A stretch of 64,000 nucleotides of DNA from an uncultured Prevotella sp. (GTDB taxonomy: Bacteria > Bacteroidota > Bacteroidia > Bacteroidales > Bacteroidaceae), in contig CAJOCR010000005.1 of the NCBI GenBank assembly GCA_905236755.1, positions 1 to 64,000 of the forward strand. Reading direction: 5' to 3'. The translations under genes were made by a program, and so were the position numbers. Below the pieces are notes generated by a model. It had not been told where the DNA came from. It made no database searches and saw only the letters and a list, made by a program, of their open reading frames with translations. Of this stretch, positions 51,901 through 61,200 are shown in pieces. Position 1 is the stretch's first letter. Every line of letters begins with the position of its first letter.

Positions 51901-52263
51901 GCAGATAATGCAGTTTTATTGCCTTTCCGTCCATATTTTAAACTAACAGATACGGCTGGTGCTCGTAAACAGAGTCGATCTATTGTATTTGCTGATGAAC
52001 AAACTAATATGGAAGTACATAATGATGACATAAAGAATGATAAGGGTTTGGGTCTGAACATTTATGCTAAGTCAAAGAAGATTGTGGTAGAATCAAATTT
52101 ACGTGAGATTGCTACATTGCGCATCGTAAATGCTGAAGGTATCACTATCTGTAGCTTTACAATTAAGCCAGGTGAGTCAATAGAAACACCTATCAGTAAT
52201 AGCGGTGTATATGTGGTTCAGACCATTGATGGCAATTATAAGAAAAAACTCGCAGTCAAGTAA
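39979..52263 (+). CDS. Giant secreted repeat protein (4094 aa) with [YF]GGGN beta-repeat region, second about 44-aa repeat family, GLUG-like region and T9SS type A-like C-terminus
   Basis: Signal peptide (FGKLVILLLVFFSVSSSKAQ); many NVYGGGN/VFGGGD-type repeats; YSVGQKISNTEYEALPNEQRHY-type repeats; FEGNLHGDGHTISGL; C-term LNIYAKSKKIVVESN...NSGVYVVQTIDGNYKKKLAVK. Continuous ORF. Confidence 0.9.
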   Translation: MNMLSLHTINNTLTSTFGKLVILLLVFFSVSSSKAQIIVGGNIYGGGNEGNVGGSTSVTVRAGDLNKVYGGARIANVAGNSYVNIDGEHASNYILINYVYGGNDIAGTIGTNLRTFDLPASLTKAAENNIDGSWNAFVRISSKTATEDIKYTAEEIAAAHAADPLFNKTTDDVKIKAGDVLPGNKPIYIGQLFGGGNGEYYYKDVDENHNVYESEEAYNAGKAPIISTTDDLFAPALKKTYLEIMGGSIVYAYGGGNNATITDRTMVYLDNPSNVVYSIKDITNPHADTTGELLHNTRLENLMGINTTFSYPNSDAYQIGRLFGGNNKADMAIRPRWNLQRGAVRDLYGGGNEGRMTSHEGLLLQVEGSGMKIDNVYGGCRKADVHPLYDNDDNRPVPYADIQLDPSDNPGKIPGGYAARVRILGGDVNNVYGGNDISGNVYGGNTVGIFTTIHGNVYGGGNGSYAYTDNAKLAADPRWHDLYYDPNKILGLEGDQFTGLQSAEALNIFRPNAETVSILVRGTEAKPVVVEGALYVGGNSASLRTQTNRKGSASEQESPTHLKIGSYVTIDKVFLGNNGENMIKYNEAEDAVTGRGEGVLRTLASTKVAPDGTVTNFSKMKLTDATTFAKYMEGCAMKVKPNVLFESTGRGDPNDYIPYSTLFGSFYCGGNVGSILVPGKITVDFNHEVIIYDKLVGGCNNAKVKATELYNAEYIGGLIGDYEGYDAEQTNQPIGDKLELNLSGLTVEPKRWTIDSSDGHRYLEWNTYIGDTPVKPITENERPTSIDNPIHANENDMNRRLVGGNIYGGCYTSGVVNGNVTININSSIIDREKIFDKVAVNSTNGEDSLYHNIALGYTDEHYHILQRRTGVVLNQQGMDVFGKSLNIFGGGKGVDTEIWGSTTVNMNRGYAFQIFGGSEEGVIGKSNDGDDALTYEHNNKTYKYNPAYSCHVNLKGAAPGVSLGSDYNSNMPECEFLYGGSYEGLIVGNSVVNLGNGRVFNSFAGSCDADIMGHTETYIGYHHQIEDEKGVVIGEVDGFPFIRDMVYGGNDLGGKIMNSADFSSRLRTYDSNVTNDINNFDIRSKIYKTNVADAENPHVVKASAYIEYNQGYADAICGGHYGTYDYSDSKYVRDDTRSKPYMENSFVNFRPMSTEVLRNPNKMNIVNYVYGGSQGISGDFDSNKMQNGSYVLVDIPQDMSNYKSMKVFGAGAWGGLGMGGEKVESNAAEIALDKKSAIIDLMRGQIDAVYGASHKTGFTRRTVVNVPDGSTIHLNNIFGGGYGDNISLRCDAYEANVNYNSADAIVEGAIYGGNNAYRRTLYGRVNISSPVYTGQLDNNNIGKYATVYGAGYGANTWSQYTEVNLKNGAKVAEVYGGGQAGMVMNKATVEKWKPVAYEKLLSDYQNKLAAWNELSESEKDNNNKPSEPKEIDLSMGENYSDLGLDDPIVKSNILGIANETGKFNTNVYIYDGAVVDVNLVDKASGPAFIGGYAYAGGYGYSDEDGSGDVYGTTYIGLFGGEVKKDIYAGGTVGSVMNRYVPKTVEENSVEIDNQDYFVAGTYAYIEGGTARNVYGGGWQGSVGKHQGATVMVNGNDKYLPIAGETEADVLGETHVVIGIRNDLRDEQKPYTDLPSPLTYTKGVPAIQRNAYSGGEGGAVFGTANLIINNGYIGYVFEDKEGENYTNYHDHYKEKLDDETWFGENPQNRLEDCGNAFGGGYDDLSSVDFTNIRMYGGIIRNSLHGGGEIATIGRGTTKQTTGVVRDLDKVFKNGKTHIELYNGHVLRNVFGGGKGYNKLKYGLGHELYTDGYVFGQTEVYIHGGEIGTHDGIAKEYGNVFGGGDIGYVYSSAYSYTMEHPESTGSPGHVYYKKEDGSLTEDCKVVVSPYLQVKPGNTISYQGKEYQAYDYMSTEYLNTLGKKKYVETSGVTTKQWPAAWNQLITEEIVNDAKVDRGVMIHNAVFGGGNVSANSDKTYANATTVYGNVTATLYDAFHRDFITIGTEHTGGLYGGGNFSMVDGYRELNITNYGTDYFSMDQQIDLATYRSLTNRERAYFRLKYECKEANKVFKKDGEPDSRAYALGEKIDEDVYLKLLSIYGTQVESVFTPFGICSIYAGRLLNTIQRADFCGVFGSRMVLQGAKDRVADTEQNMVYTINRIGELSLNKKRSVIASDMVLKPNPISDEDYANPDDAVHGNYFGIYSVVNYLGNLTSDQHFDDAYEGAAINTKVEPNLPYQGDGKTTYYSYKADNSTSSIRNLAECPHQVALASGVHLELINESEDEEEKNYGYITGIVGLDLINVKKDKVMGGGFVYAKNEHRVPKYFPNKKNVLLAEYNQQTNDEAITYKRFCYTIADEPTNASESANSRTISGSNDAYSIKTWQTSGNFIHNTKHIVDDCYPTNNAYDPNRSPYSVAHYWYVKGEVYLYDQVISAYTGSATAYHKESQLNLTITAASNGRLQLLNVKPNLYAYRMPTSATDATPVKIGTVKDADDNTIDHVTVNNEHDSYKLNDVITWWDWHQLNEIERSYFVTNTYVNCVDCKVNGVTYKAGSYVMDDTDFNAFKHTSPTIRNTEDEPFLNEQNEDVGLSYVFRSSNNISHDQGYVLTLDMNTPTVWDKYYTKENPGSDRVNQTNQNGGAGYLSSPTYYPQESGVYGIHNYQVGDIITKSTVEAYTAGFGENVKPAYVATNNITYTSGEITTTANAGSTISQTVYDGILNAEQKANFSPAYVSISTVKLADGVYLGKGEIKSASQIAALKTQYGKEVGAENENTKLKDEIDAAMKEAYICVQAGNYGGQQYESDRNYNVIDAWCGLSKEDRDAGSFTFNQDAFDLLSSPEYLNLSGANSEKYPEENATRMAYGTTYSQKVPIEYEAICETAFGSYSVGQKISNTEYEALPNEQRHYTRVELDADANTAYIVVDNFTLHGVPYSKGQIVDKDTYDDINDNSRIVSKTFDVAGSIYYYCYEDYSSVTKGTVITETEYNMLPNEQKNFIIQGQEPVETSTLYVSNESEILDVSKERIYTIVYQYTYYENEDRNNVKFNNELHVINVHVQMVSGVPVIGPITPPDVIMPGTAISMNAPDVTVGSYLPLDNGWEIYSNEQDAKLHRNGVPYENGVDPLYWYQNGNYYINYYSRNYLGKMYSPNPVPLKVANYHDLDAVMKDKEHHMYVDQPDVERPSKIYIDNRSCQSDNTKSELDLLKDFFDLSLQTTTASTGETAGHNLLNSHVHGARNLDFILQSDVSPKKYTTWTSIGGNNNVDNPNTDDADEALPNGQCFEGNLHGDGHTISGLTSSLFAHFCGEAYNLGVTGSFATSGIADEGSGYLENCWVKSSNTTDAKTSKPIFGNPITDSWSGARTIHMVNCYYPSENKFTAHGSASYGLPIEKPLKAFNDGEVTYNLNGFYLFKRYCDNKPASGNRYSYYRKTLTGVEGEKKNDNGSLSLYTNGHYESKNGPYLMNDYDGNYVGSYVESRYADGDFRYASGNIPSAKNERIYTDTIGDKKEHFYPIWPDDYIFFGQALTYNHVSGKVHQAEPCSVSKLGGLLVDTKESNRVFRAPAYFGNNIMSTAYFNKNAVFAQSNKKLTDNDVDIVAYRGMTAIDFSGYNGGSYQYGQTAGGFYPPLLDDDGITDFINVDLTRNLLVYTNSAMSAETENTVKTKLIEEDYQEINSDYHTVAEANNLRQEKTVRGHWVQLGESGYKAVRDHYLVDKEVFNAPIAYSFDDNYRMWYQRIPENYVGKKKANKTGFVDKTAGWEGISLPFTAEIVTTNTKGEITHFYDYADNDENHSSGHEYWLRMYNGKKEGTTITDSIFVADFRKPAAGTTSKVYTNTFLWDYYYSINNSSDMNSDKYPGSYYNSSHNYTNYPRLANATPYIIGFPGERYYEFDLSGNYEAKTALVTPTKLPAQIITFASATGAHIDVSDVELAANKADGDGYTFMPNYGNKKLTDVAYILNTNAATDDTSGSSYTIADNAVLLPFRPYFKLTDTAGARKQSRSIVFADEQTNMEVHNDDIKNDKGLGLNIYAKSKKIVVESNLREIATLRIVNAEGITICSFTIKPGESIETPISNSGVYVVQTIDGNYKKKLAVK

Positions 52264-52282
52264 GAAAAAAAAGTAACAAGAT

Positions 52283-55200
52283 ATGCAATTTAAAAAGATT
52301 CTAACAAAAAAAGTATTGATTATTTTACTACTGATTCTAGCGCAAAGCGCTGGAGTCAGTAAAGTCTGGGGACAGGAATTCGAGGGTATATGGTATATTG
52401 ACAATGATGCAAATCATAATTTGACTCCCGATAATCGCTGGTATCTTGTTCCTGCAAAGGACTCAAAACAAGCAAAAGGTGTTGATGCCTATTATTCGCC
52501 AAATTATGCTACAACAGATGGCGATCCGGAAAAGCCTTTTCTTACTACATACCAAACAAATAAAGATGCTAATTCCATCTGGATTGTTGTGAGTACATCA
52601 ACACCTGGATATTATAATGTTATTCACGCATTAACTGGGAAATATGTTATCTACGAGGTACCATTACCCAATGACCCGAACAAAAACAATGATGCTGATG
52701 AAACAAAAAACGGTAGAAGAAAAACCATGCACTTACAAACTATAGATAATGGTACTTATTCTCTATCCAACAGCAATTTCAACTTCGCCATTACAGGTTC
52801 TGTTAGTACTGGCATAAATATCCGTCCGCAAGGACGTGCTGGATGGTATTGGAATCCTGCAGGTAACAACCATCCGTATTATTCTGGTCAAAATGGTTCA
52901 CTATATACTAATGGAATGGTAGGTGTTTATAATAATAACTCTGCTAACTCTATTTGGCATTTAGAATCAACTAAGCTGCCTGCTCCTACAATCGATTATA
53001 ATGCCTCTTCAGGTTCATATAAGATTACTACAGAATTTACAAACTTTGACATACGATATACAACAGATGGTACTAACCCCACCATTGACAGCCCTATTTA
53101 TGATGGCTCTACAATAATAGTTGAACATGATGCAACGACTGTTAAGGCTATTATAACAGGTATGGGAAAGGTTCTGTCGGAACAAGCTTTATGTGTTGTT
53201 AATACTGCTTCGCCTCAGGCGCCTGAGTTTGAAGTTACATGTGACAGTAAATTGCAGATTAATAGTAATATTAGCTCTGCAAAGTTATATTATACATATA
53301 CTACAGATGGAAGTACACCTGCAGACCCATCCAATGCAAGTACAGAATGGAATGAGCCTGTAACTATGCCTGATGGAGCTAAGATTAAGGCTATAGCCTA
53401 CAATGGTATTCACCCTTCAACTATCTCTGAAGTATATACTTTTAAAAACAGAACAGCTACTCCTGTAATTAACTTGTCTGGTACCACAGCGACCATTACT
53501 TTTGCAGAAGGAACACTCTACTATACAACCAACGGAACTGATCCTGTTATAGGAGATGAAAATGTTAAAACAAGCACTGTTAGTCCAGTAAACTTAACTG
53601 TGTTAGAGAATGCTAATATTGATATACGTGCATTAGCTAAGGTCGAAGGGCGTGAACAATCTTGTCCTATTACAATCGCCAAACGCCCAAGAAAGCCAAT
53701 AATTAGTATGAAAAGTGAATGTGGAGGAACTATCCGTACCCATACACTGACTCTCAGTGGCACACAGTCAAATAAAACATACTGGTATGCTCTAACTAAT
53801 GGCAGTGAAACGAGTGCTCCTGCACTCAGCAGTTTTTTGCAATATACCCCAGGTCAACCTGTTGAAATATCAACCATACCAACGTGGGATAAAACATCTA
53901 CTTATGTTACTCTGCATGCATATGCTAAGGATGCAGAAGGTAACGTTTCTGTTGTTACATCTAAAAATTATCTGTTGAAATATACAGAAGTGCCTACTAT
54001 CACACATACAGTAAACGCAAGTAATACAACTGTAAATATAACCTCTACATCAGGAGCCCAAATACATTATAGTGTTGATAATGGTGAGGTTTTGACAGCA
54101 ATAACAAGTGTGTCATTAACCGTTGATAACATCAATAAGCATACAATAATAGCAACAGCTCAAAAGGGTGATGAGGGGGAGTCATGCGAGGCAATTCACA
54201 CAATATCTTTTGGACATAAGATCACAACTTTGGAAGAACTTAGGAATATTGACTTAGATGAAGACTATATTCTTGGAGGTGATATTGATGTTAGTGGCTC
54301 GTATATAACCATAGGAACAGATGAATCCCCTTATAGAGGCTCGTTTGATGGCGCAGGCTATACTATTAGCGGACTTTCTCAACCTCTATTCGGAACTACG
54401 GATGGAGCTGTCATTCATGATATTAATTTAAAGCAGATATCTATTAGTAAAAGTGGCAATGTTGGAGCTATTGTTTGTGATGCCAAAGGCTATACTCGAA
54501 TTTACAATTGTGGTATTTTGCCTACTACACCTAACTATCCACAGGGAGTACACTCAACAGTGACTGCAACAGGTAGTGGATGTGCTGGTAGTATAGTTGG
54601 TAAATTAGAAGATGATTCTCGTGTAGTTAATTGTTTCAGTTATGCTGATGTTATAAGTAGTGGAGTTGCTGCGGGTATAGTGGGTAATAATGCATACTAT
54701 ACAAATACATCAACAGGAGTTGGAAGTACAGCAAGAGAAGTTAATGGAAAATATACAGAATTACGTACGATGATAGTAAACTGTATGTTTTATGGAAATA
54801 TAACAGCTTCAAGTATCTACCCTGTATATGGAGGTGCCAAAATCATTAATACAGGTGTTAATGCCATTAATAACTACAACTACTATTGCGTAGATTGTAA
54901 ATTCTCAGGTACCCTTACAGATTATAATTGTTCATGGCCTGCACAAAAAGATTATCTAACTCGTTATGAATTTCATCGCAATCTGTTAAACAGTAATCGT
55001 GAACTCTGTGGTTGGTGGGTAGGTTCTCGTACAGCCCCAGCTGGTTTGATCGCTTCAGCTGTTCAAGCGATTCCCAAGGATGCCTCAATAATACGAAAAT
55101 GGGTACTTGATCCGTCGGTTGCCCCCTATCCTATTTTGAAATCTTTTGGTTTCTATAATTCACCAATTAACATAGATGATGATGCTGAGTGGCGAATAAC

Positions 55201-58200
55201 AGCTAACGAATGGGAAGGTAAAAATTTAGGAACAATTAGCGTAACTATCAACCCAGGAGCACATGCTGCTGGCAATGTTAGAATCAAATATAATGTTCCT
55301 TTTATCATAACAGATATGGATACCTTACATACAGACTATTGCTATCGTAAGATACAACTACCTTACTATAACAAGGTGTTTGGTAATCCTAATGGAACAT
55401 CATGGGCAGAAAAATATGGTGGAAACTATACCGAATATGTCGTTACAGGATGGGATATAACACGAACCAATGGTACTGAAGGAACAATTACAGAGCACTG
55501 GGAGAACGGATATGATTTCGCCGATCGTAAGAGTTCTGCAAAAGATAAAAAACGAGTTTTTGCACAAGGTGGATTCTATTATGTGCCAGATGATGTCACT
55601 GCCATCACAATTACGGCACATTGGGGAACTGCAGTATATCTTGACAATACTGAGCATAGCTATGATCGTGTTAATATGTCGGGAAGTAATCAGGGAACTC
55701 ATTTTGCGCCTGCAGGTTATAGAAATGCAACTCTGGGTAATGGAAAAGAATCAAAAAGTGGAACAATATCAAGTGCGATACCCAACAACGGTGGTGTATA
55801 TGAAGATGCTATTGTTTTGGTAGGTAATCACCAGTACCGTAATGGTGGTATTGACGTTGTTGGTTCTAATGGAACAAGCGGATGCACCATTACAAGTGCC
55901 GACTTTGATTTTGATAATGAACCCGACCACTGCTTAATTTGGCAATTGGGAGTCGGTACTACCCGACAAAGTATTTGTCCAATTCGCTTTGATTTTTTGC
56001 CAATTGAAGAGATGGGACTTGCAATGAAAGAGGATAATTCTACACAGTATTATTCTATAGGTTGCTATCGTCCCCTTGGTCATTTCGAGGTAACAGAAAC
56101 TGCATTGATACATTTTGGTCAGTTTGAGTTTGGAAATGAACATCGTTCTACCTACGCTCCGATTATCCTCAACGGAGGAATCTTCGATCAATATACTAAG
56201 GGAACAAAGGCTGGCGATAGCGATGACAAGATAAATTACATAATACTTGGTGGAAATGTTAGGATACCATCGTTTACCCCCGGTGCGCATGTTAATTCAG
56301 CAAAGGCAACACGCCACTGTGCTGTAAATGTTATTGGAGGAAATATTGATTATTTATACCTTACAGGAAACTATAATGAAAGTGTTGTTCCAAACACTGA
56401 TAACCCACATTGCTATATTGATGGCGGTAAGTTCAAGCAGATAGCTGCTGCAGGTAAAGAAGGTATTAATGGCGATGTGTATTTCAACATTAATCACTCA
56501 GATATACATGAATTCTATGGTGGAAGCACATTGGCTAACCAATTGGTAACAGGTAATATCAATGTTGATATATCTAACAGTATAGTAGCAAAATATTGCG
56601 GTGGTCCAAAGTTTGGTAATATGAACCTTAATAATACTGATCCATCTTTGAATAAGACAGTCACCACTACAGCCAACAACACAGTATTTGGTGTTTACTA
56701 TGGTGGAGGTAACGGTGGAACAAGCTATGTACAATACGATAAGAGTGACGGTGAACAGGTTATTGCTACATATAGTTGGGAAACAACAGGAAAGTTGAAT
56801 AGCTATACTCCAGGCGTCTATCGCGGAAGCAAGACATTAGGTTACATGGCCGACTATGATATGGAAATTGTAAACCTGTCAACAGGTACTACTCCAGGTA
56901 GAGCAGTATGTAGAACTTATTTCTATGCAGCTCAGTTCTCAGCCACAAACACTGGATCTATTACGAATAGTCTCACTAACTGTAAGATTTTAAAGAACTT
57001 CTATGGTGGTGGTAATTTAGGCGGTGTTTTTGGTAATGTTACTTCAACATTAACTGATACCGAGGTCTTAGGTTCTGCTTTTGGTGCTGGTTTCTCTGCA
57101 AGCGTTCCTGATGTGACTATACATAACAAAAATAAACAGAAGCCAACTATTGATGTGAACACAGGTATTATCACACCAACTCCAGAGTCAGGAGGTGCTT
57201 CACACACATACAAGACCTACACCTGGACTAATAATCCTGCATTATCTACTTCTAATCCTATCAGCAGCGATGGTAAGTACCTTTTCACAGAAGAATCGCT
57301 GCAGAATCTTGGAACAGTAACTGGCGACGTAACACTGACTATTGCTGGTTCAACACGTGTTATTGGAAAAGTCTATGATGAAAATGGTGTTGAAATACCA
57401 GAGAATGTTGACATAGGTGGTGTCTTCGGTGGTGGCGATGCATCAAATGTTGTAGGTAACACACATGTGATAATGACTGATGGTATTGTTGACGCCAGTG
57501 TCTTTGGCGGTGCTAACCTTGCCACAGTAAATGGCAACACATCAGTAGAAGTTAGCGGTGGTGTTATTGGTAAGGCTAATGCACCTAAATATGCAGCTTT
57601 AGTTGGTAATGTGTATGGTGGTGGTAAGGGTAACATGACTGACGTAAAATCAGGTCTTGTAACAGGAAATACCAACATCAAGATAACAGGTGATGATACT
57701 ACGCCTTTCATTTATCACAATATATACGGTGGTGGTGCTTATGGTTCTGTGGGTGTCTATACTTATGCTGATGCAGCATACCATGCAGAGCATCCACAGG
57801 TACAAGTAGATATGCCAATAACTCATGTTTCAGGAGGTATCACGAGTGTGGCTATCGAAGGCGGTGTCATTGGTACAACAGGATATAACAACGGAATGGT
57901 AAACGGTTCATCACGTGGAGAGGTATTCCCTCCTGTCGATGGATTTGACCGTAATGATGTTTTAGCCTGGTCTTATGATACACATGTCATCATTGGCGAC
58001 TCTCTTGCTGGTACAAATCTGGGAGGAAGTGGTAAGAAATATGATTATCCATTGATAAAAGGTTCTGTGTATGGCAGTGGTGAGAACGGTCATACTTTCC
58101 ATGACACAGAGGTAAAGGTTCATAGTGGAACAATTGGTATTGAATCTGGTGAAGAAATCACCTCTAACGGTATTAAATATTCAGGACCACGCTATCCTTT

Positions 58201-61200
58201 CCGTGGCAACATCTATGGTGGAGGATGTGGTACCGACACTTATACTTCTACAGATAATGAAGGTAAAATTAAAACATATTATAGTTTCAATGCAGGTATT
58301 GTAAAAGGAAACACAAATGTAATAGTTGACGGTGCACACATCATACATAATGTATATGGTGGTGGTGCCATGGGCTCTGTTGGTACATTTAATAGTTTTG
58401 CTGATGCATCTTATGTAGCAGATAAAAAGGCAGAAAATAAAGATGTGACTATTGGCACACCTATTGATTGTGAAGCAGGAACAGGTAAATGTACTATTAC
58501 CATCAGTGGTGGCGACATAGGTACTACAGCAATGTATATGGAAGCTGGTGGTGGACCTGATGACTTTGGTCATGTGTTTGGTGGTGGTCGTGGTAATGTA
58601 AAAGACCCAGCAGACTATCCTAATATTGAAAATGTGGCTTTCTATGGTGATACAGAAGTAATTATTAAGGGTACAGCACTTGTTAGAGGTGGTGTATATG
58701 GTGGAAGCGAGAGTGGACACATTGTTCATGACGCCTTAGTAAAGATAGAAGGCGGTCAGATTGGAGGTGGTGAAGGTCTGACAGAGACATATACAGAACA
58801 GGAATGGCAATCAGAATCACCAACCATTAAGCCAACAAATCACTGGACTTATATTGATGATGGTGCTCCATACGATCAGTATGCAGACGAGAATGGAAAC
58901 TATGCAAACAATGTATCATCTCAAGGCGGAAATCGTAAGGCTACCGATGGTCATAGTTTCTATGGAAATGTTTTTGCTGGTGGTTCTGGTTATTATCCCT
59001 ATGCACAAGGCAAGTGGCTATTCTCAGCAGGAAGAGTTGCTGGCAATGCAAAAGTAATAATTACAGGCGGACATATTTTGAACAATGTATATGGTGGTTG
59101 TGAAATGTCAGACATCTGGGGCGACGCAACTATTGAAATGAGCGGTGGAACTGTCGGAATACCACGTACAAAGCAAGAAATTCTTTATAATCCAACATTC
59201 GGCCATATTTACGGTGCAGGTATGGGTGATAAACGTATTTTTTTCAACCAAACAACTAATGTTGAGAATTCAAATGTTAGTATTTCTGGTGGAAGAATTT
59301 ATGGCTCCGTTTATGGTGGAGGAGAGGATGGACACGTATTGAATAAGGCCACAACAACTATTAGTGGAAATGTTGTTATTGGTACAGAACAGCAAGATGG
59401 TTCTACTACAGGTTATGACGGCAATGTTTTTGGAGCAGGACAAGGCTCTCCAACAGCAATTACAGCTGGTTCTGTAGGTGGCAATACAATTCTTAACATT
59501 GAAGGAGGAACAATGCTTGGTTCTGTATATGGTGGTGGACGAATTGCATCTGTTGGCATCCTTTTTGAAAAAGCAACAATTCCAGATCCTAACGATATAA
59601 CAAAGCAAATTCCTAATCCATTATATGGCAAAATGCAGGATGGAGATGATCATGGCTATATTACTGTAAATCTCAAAAAAGGAACTATTCGCCATAATGT
59701 ATATGGTGGATGCATGGGTACAAGAGGTATGTCAGCAATAGAACAGAAAAAGTTTGCCATCTCTAAAAATGTTACAGTCAAACTAAACGAAAATGTTGAA
59801 GATACAGTTAAAGGCTGTGTTGTACTGGGTGATATATATGGTTGTAACAATGTTAACAGTTCACCACAGGAAGATGTAACTGTACATATCTATAAAACAC
59901 AAAATGCAGCTGCAACACAAATCGCTGGCACTGTTTTGGGTGAAAATGCAACTCAGCCCAAGACAGCAGGACGCTACGATGTTCATGCTGTGTATGGTGG
60001 TGGTAACATGGCAGCTTACCAGCCCAAGGGAACATCCACAAATGGAAATAATAATAGCGGAAAAGACACACAGTATTCAACAAAGGTTATTATTGATGGT
60101 TGCGACCGAACAAGTATTCAGCAGGTATATGGAGGTGGTAATGCTGCTTCAACCCCTGCTACAGAAGTAATAGTGAATGGTACTTATGAAATTGACGAGT
60201 TGTTTGGTGGTGGAAATGGTGCCGATCGCATTACCTACGATGAAGGTACGACATGGTTGGATAATCCAGGAGCTAACGTTGGTTTTTATGACTATTCTGC
60301 CGAAGAAGACATTTACAACACAAAGGAGAAAAGAACAACCGATGCGGTAATATCTGATACATTCAAAGAAAAATATGTATATGGTACCGGAAAGGCTTCT
60401 GTAAACATTTATGGCGGAATGTTGCATCATGTCTTTGGCGGTTCAAATACAAAAGGAAATGTTCGCGTAACAGCCCTTACCTTGCTTGAAGAAAAGAAAA
60501 ATGGAACAGATGAAAATAATGACGAACCAATTTGTCCATTTAGGGTTGATGATGTATATGGTGGTGGAAAAAGTGCGCTGATGGACGCTGAAGCAAAACT
60601 CTATATGTCATGTATCCCAGGCTTGAGAGCAGCATATGGTGGTGCAGAAGCTGCTGATGTATTAGGTGGTGTTACTCTAAACATTACAAACGGAAGATTT
60701 GATCGTGTGTTTGGCGGTAACAATATAAGCGGTACAATACGTGGATCTATCGAGGTGAACATTGAGGAAACTGGCTGTAGACCAATTATTATTGGCGAAC
60801 TATATGGTGGAGGAAATGAAGCCGGATACTCTGTATATGGCTATAAAAAGGTTGGAGATAGTTGGGTAGGACGCGAACCTACTGATGGTCTTGAGTCTGG
60901 CATGAATGAACCATATCGCGCACCAGTAGTAAATGTGAAATCGTTTACAAGTATTGGTAACATCTATGGAGGTGGATATGGTCCTACGGCAGTAATGGTG
61001 GGTGATCCAACTGTAAACATTAACGTTGCAGTAGGTAGTAAAGCAAATCACTCAGAAGCAAATGTAGAAGAAAATGCAAAGTCATATGATGATGAGCAAG
61101 GCTACCCTATCCCATCACATGAACCTGGTAAAATTGGTGCTATTAATAATGTATTTGGCGGTGGTAATCTGGCGAAGGTGATTGGGCAACCTCAGGTAAA

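Noticed and set aside
58181-58729. 182-aa minus-strand ORF, Cys/Thr/Ile-rich, opposite giant gene 2
   Set aside because: Composition mirrors the GGT/GGTGG-rich repeats on the other strand; no start context; a by-product of repeat DNA.
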